A stretch of DNA of 36,998 bases. Origin: Bacillota bacterium. Lineage in GTDB: Bacteria; Bacillota_E; Sulfobacillia; Sulfobacillales; JAIMBI01. The notes under the pieces are model-generated. The model did no database searches, was not told where the DNA came from, and saw nothing but the letters and a program-made list of their open reading frames with translations. This document shows positions 36,162 through 36,998 of this stretch, piece by piece. The translations under genes and the position numbers were made by a program. The DNA is taken from assembly GCA_021828405.1 (NCBI GenBank), contig JAKARZ010000019.1, positions 1-36,998 on the forward strand. Direction: 5' to 3'. How positions within the stretch are numbered: position 1 is the stretch's first letter; every line of letters begins with the position of its first letter.

Positions 36162-36998
36162 TCATCTCCTCTGCAAGCGGGTCTGTGTCCTCAGCGCGAG
36201 GAGCGCTGTGGCGCGGCGCTCGAGATCCAGGTGGTTGGCGGCGGCCACCGTGTCGCGCGCGTGAACCGGGATGGCATCGATGCCCGCCAGCGCGCCCGCC
36301 ACGGCGGTTGCCATCGCCCCGATCGTGTCGCAATCGCCACCCAGGGAGGCCGCGCGGCACCCGACGGTCCACGGGTCCCTGGGGCTCAGCGACACAATGG
36401 CAAAGGCAGCTGGCACCGCCTCGATCGTCTCCATCCCTAGCCCGATCAAGTGGACCAGCAGGTTAGCGGCCTCGGGCCACGGCTTGCCCCGCACGCTGTC
36501 GATCGCCCAGGCGATCCGCTGAGCGACGCTGGCGCCCGGAACGTAGTGCCCGAGAGTTTCGCCACATTGCGCGGCCGCCAACGCCCTGTGCAAAGCCTCG
36601 TCAAAAGGGCGCGCCTCAAGCGCCACGCTGACCGCGGCGGCTACGGCGGCGGCACCGCCGATGGCCACGCCGGTGTTGTGGGTGACCCGGACGGTGTCGG
36701 CCACCTGCCGAGCGAATCGGGCAGGCGAATCAAAGACGCAAGCCACCCCGAGGGGAGTGATGCGCATGGCGGCCCCATCGGTCGTTCCCCACCGGCCGCT
36801 TTCGTCCACCGACATGCCGCGGCCCACGGCTTCCAGCGCGCGGCGCGACGACGGGCCAAGTTGTTCAGCGCCGGTCATCTCGGCCTCTTGCGCCCAAGCC
36901 AGCAGCCGGCGCGCAAAGGCGGTGGGGTTTACCCGCCCCCGCCCCTCGACCAGCAAATCCGCCAGGATGAGGGCCTGTTCCGTGTCGTCGGTCAGATC
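36162..36998 (-). CDS. ADP-ribosylglycohydrolase family protein (partial, runs off the right edge)
   Basis: The visible 278 residues begin DLTDDTEQALILADLLVEG at the window edge, containing the TDDTE metal-binding motif near the true N-terminus. GTTDGAAMRITPLG, VTHNTGVAIGGAAAVA and the second metal motif GGDCDTIGAMATA follow. These are the binuclear Mg ligands of DraG/ARH-type hydrolases, which cleave N- or O-ribosyl bonds. In E. coli, YegU of this family is encoded with a nucleoside transporter and a PfkB kinase. Here a role in ribosyl-compound breakdown is more likely than removing protein ADP-ribosylation, but that is inference. Confidence 0.9.
   Translation of the reverse strand, partial: DLTDDTEQALILADLLVEGRGRVNPTAFARRLLAWAQEAEMTGAEQLGPSSRRALEAVGRGMSVDESGRWGTTDGAAMRITPLGVACVFDSPARFARQVADTVRVTHNTGVAIGGAAAVAAAVSVALEARPFDEALHRALAAAQCGETLGHYVPGASVAQRIAWAIDSVRGKPWPEAANLLVHLIGLGMETIEAVPAAFAIVSLSPRDPWTVGCRAASLGGDCDTIGAMATAVAGALAGIDAIPVHARDTVAAANHLDLERRATALLALRTQTRLQRR

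Overview
The window is GC-rich bacterial chromosome centred on a replication origin. The block dnaA-dnaN-recF-DUF721-remB-gyrB is intact, and gyrA-pdxS-pdxT lies beside it. RemB next to gyrB, a gyrA/pdxST neighbourhood and strong AGGAGG-type ribosome sites point to a Firmicute. High GC, many GTG/TTG starts, and a DUF721 gene after recF (an arrangement better known from Actinobacteria) suggest a deep, GC-rich Firmicute such as the Sulfobacillus/Thermaerobacter group. That placement is inference from gene order and composition only.

Layout. 1-1.8 kb holds the left end of an IS21-like element and decayed transposase pieces of IS4, IS3 and IS256 type. 1.9-3.2 kb holds a broken surface-protein gene (Ig-like domain, collagen-like repeat, glycine-rich tail). 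3.9-4.6 kb is a Phd/VapC-type toxin-antitoxin pair. 5.2-9.2 kb is gyrA-pdxS-pdxT on the plus strand. 9.5-11.4 kb has a phosphate-type MFS transporter and a small membrane protein. 11.5-18.1 kb is the origin operon on the minus strand, with DnaA boxes upstream of dnaA and a striking GGGACAA/TTGTCCC array between dnaA and dnaN. 18.8-19.8 kb carries a CsoR-family regulator and a broken GntR regulator gene.

19.8-25.5 kb is a tightly overlapping plus-strand operon for degradation of trans-4-hydroxyproline or a related imino acid: a DapA-type deaminase/lyase, a DAO-type FAD subunit, two small Fe-S proteins, an HcnB-like FAD subunit, a proline racemase/hydroxyproline epimerase with both catalytic cysteines, and one unrecognised protein. 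Its own GntR regulator looks dead. A class B penicillin-binding protein follows at 25.6-27.3 kb.

27.3-37.0 kb reads on the minus strand. It holds an ADP-ribosylglycohydrolase, an NCS1 permease and a PfkB kinase (the same logic as E. coli yegTUV), then a CUT1-type sugar ABC transporter with a SurE nucleotidase gene inside its operon, ending in an atypical OmpR-like response regulator. Together this looks like a nucleoside/nucleotide or ribosyl-compound salvage locus; the substrate is inferred.

The main oddities are: gyrA-pdxST inverted relative to the origin operon, so that gyrA would be transcribed head-on to replication; the phased repeat array beside dnaA; a CsoR-family protein without the usual His and second Cys ligands; and a hydroxyproline operon with a dead regulator and an orphan conserved-looking gene. 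No rRNA, tRNA or CRISPR array was seen.
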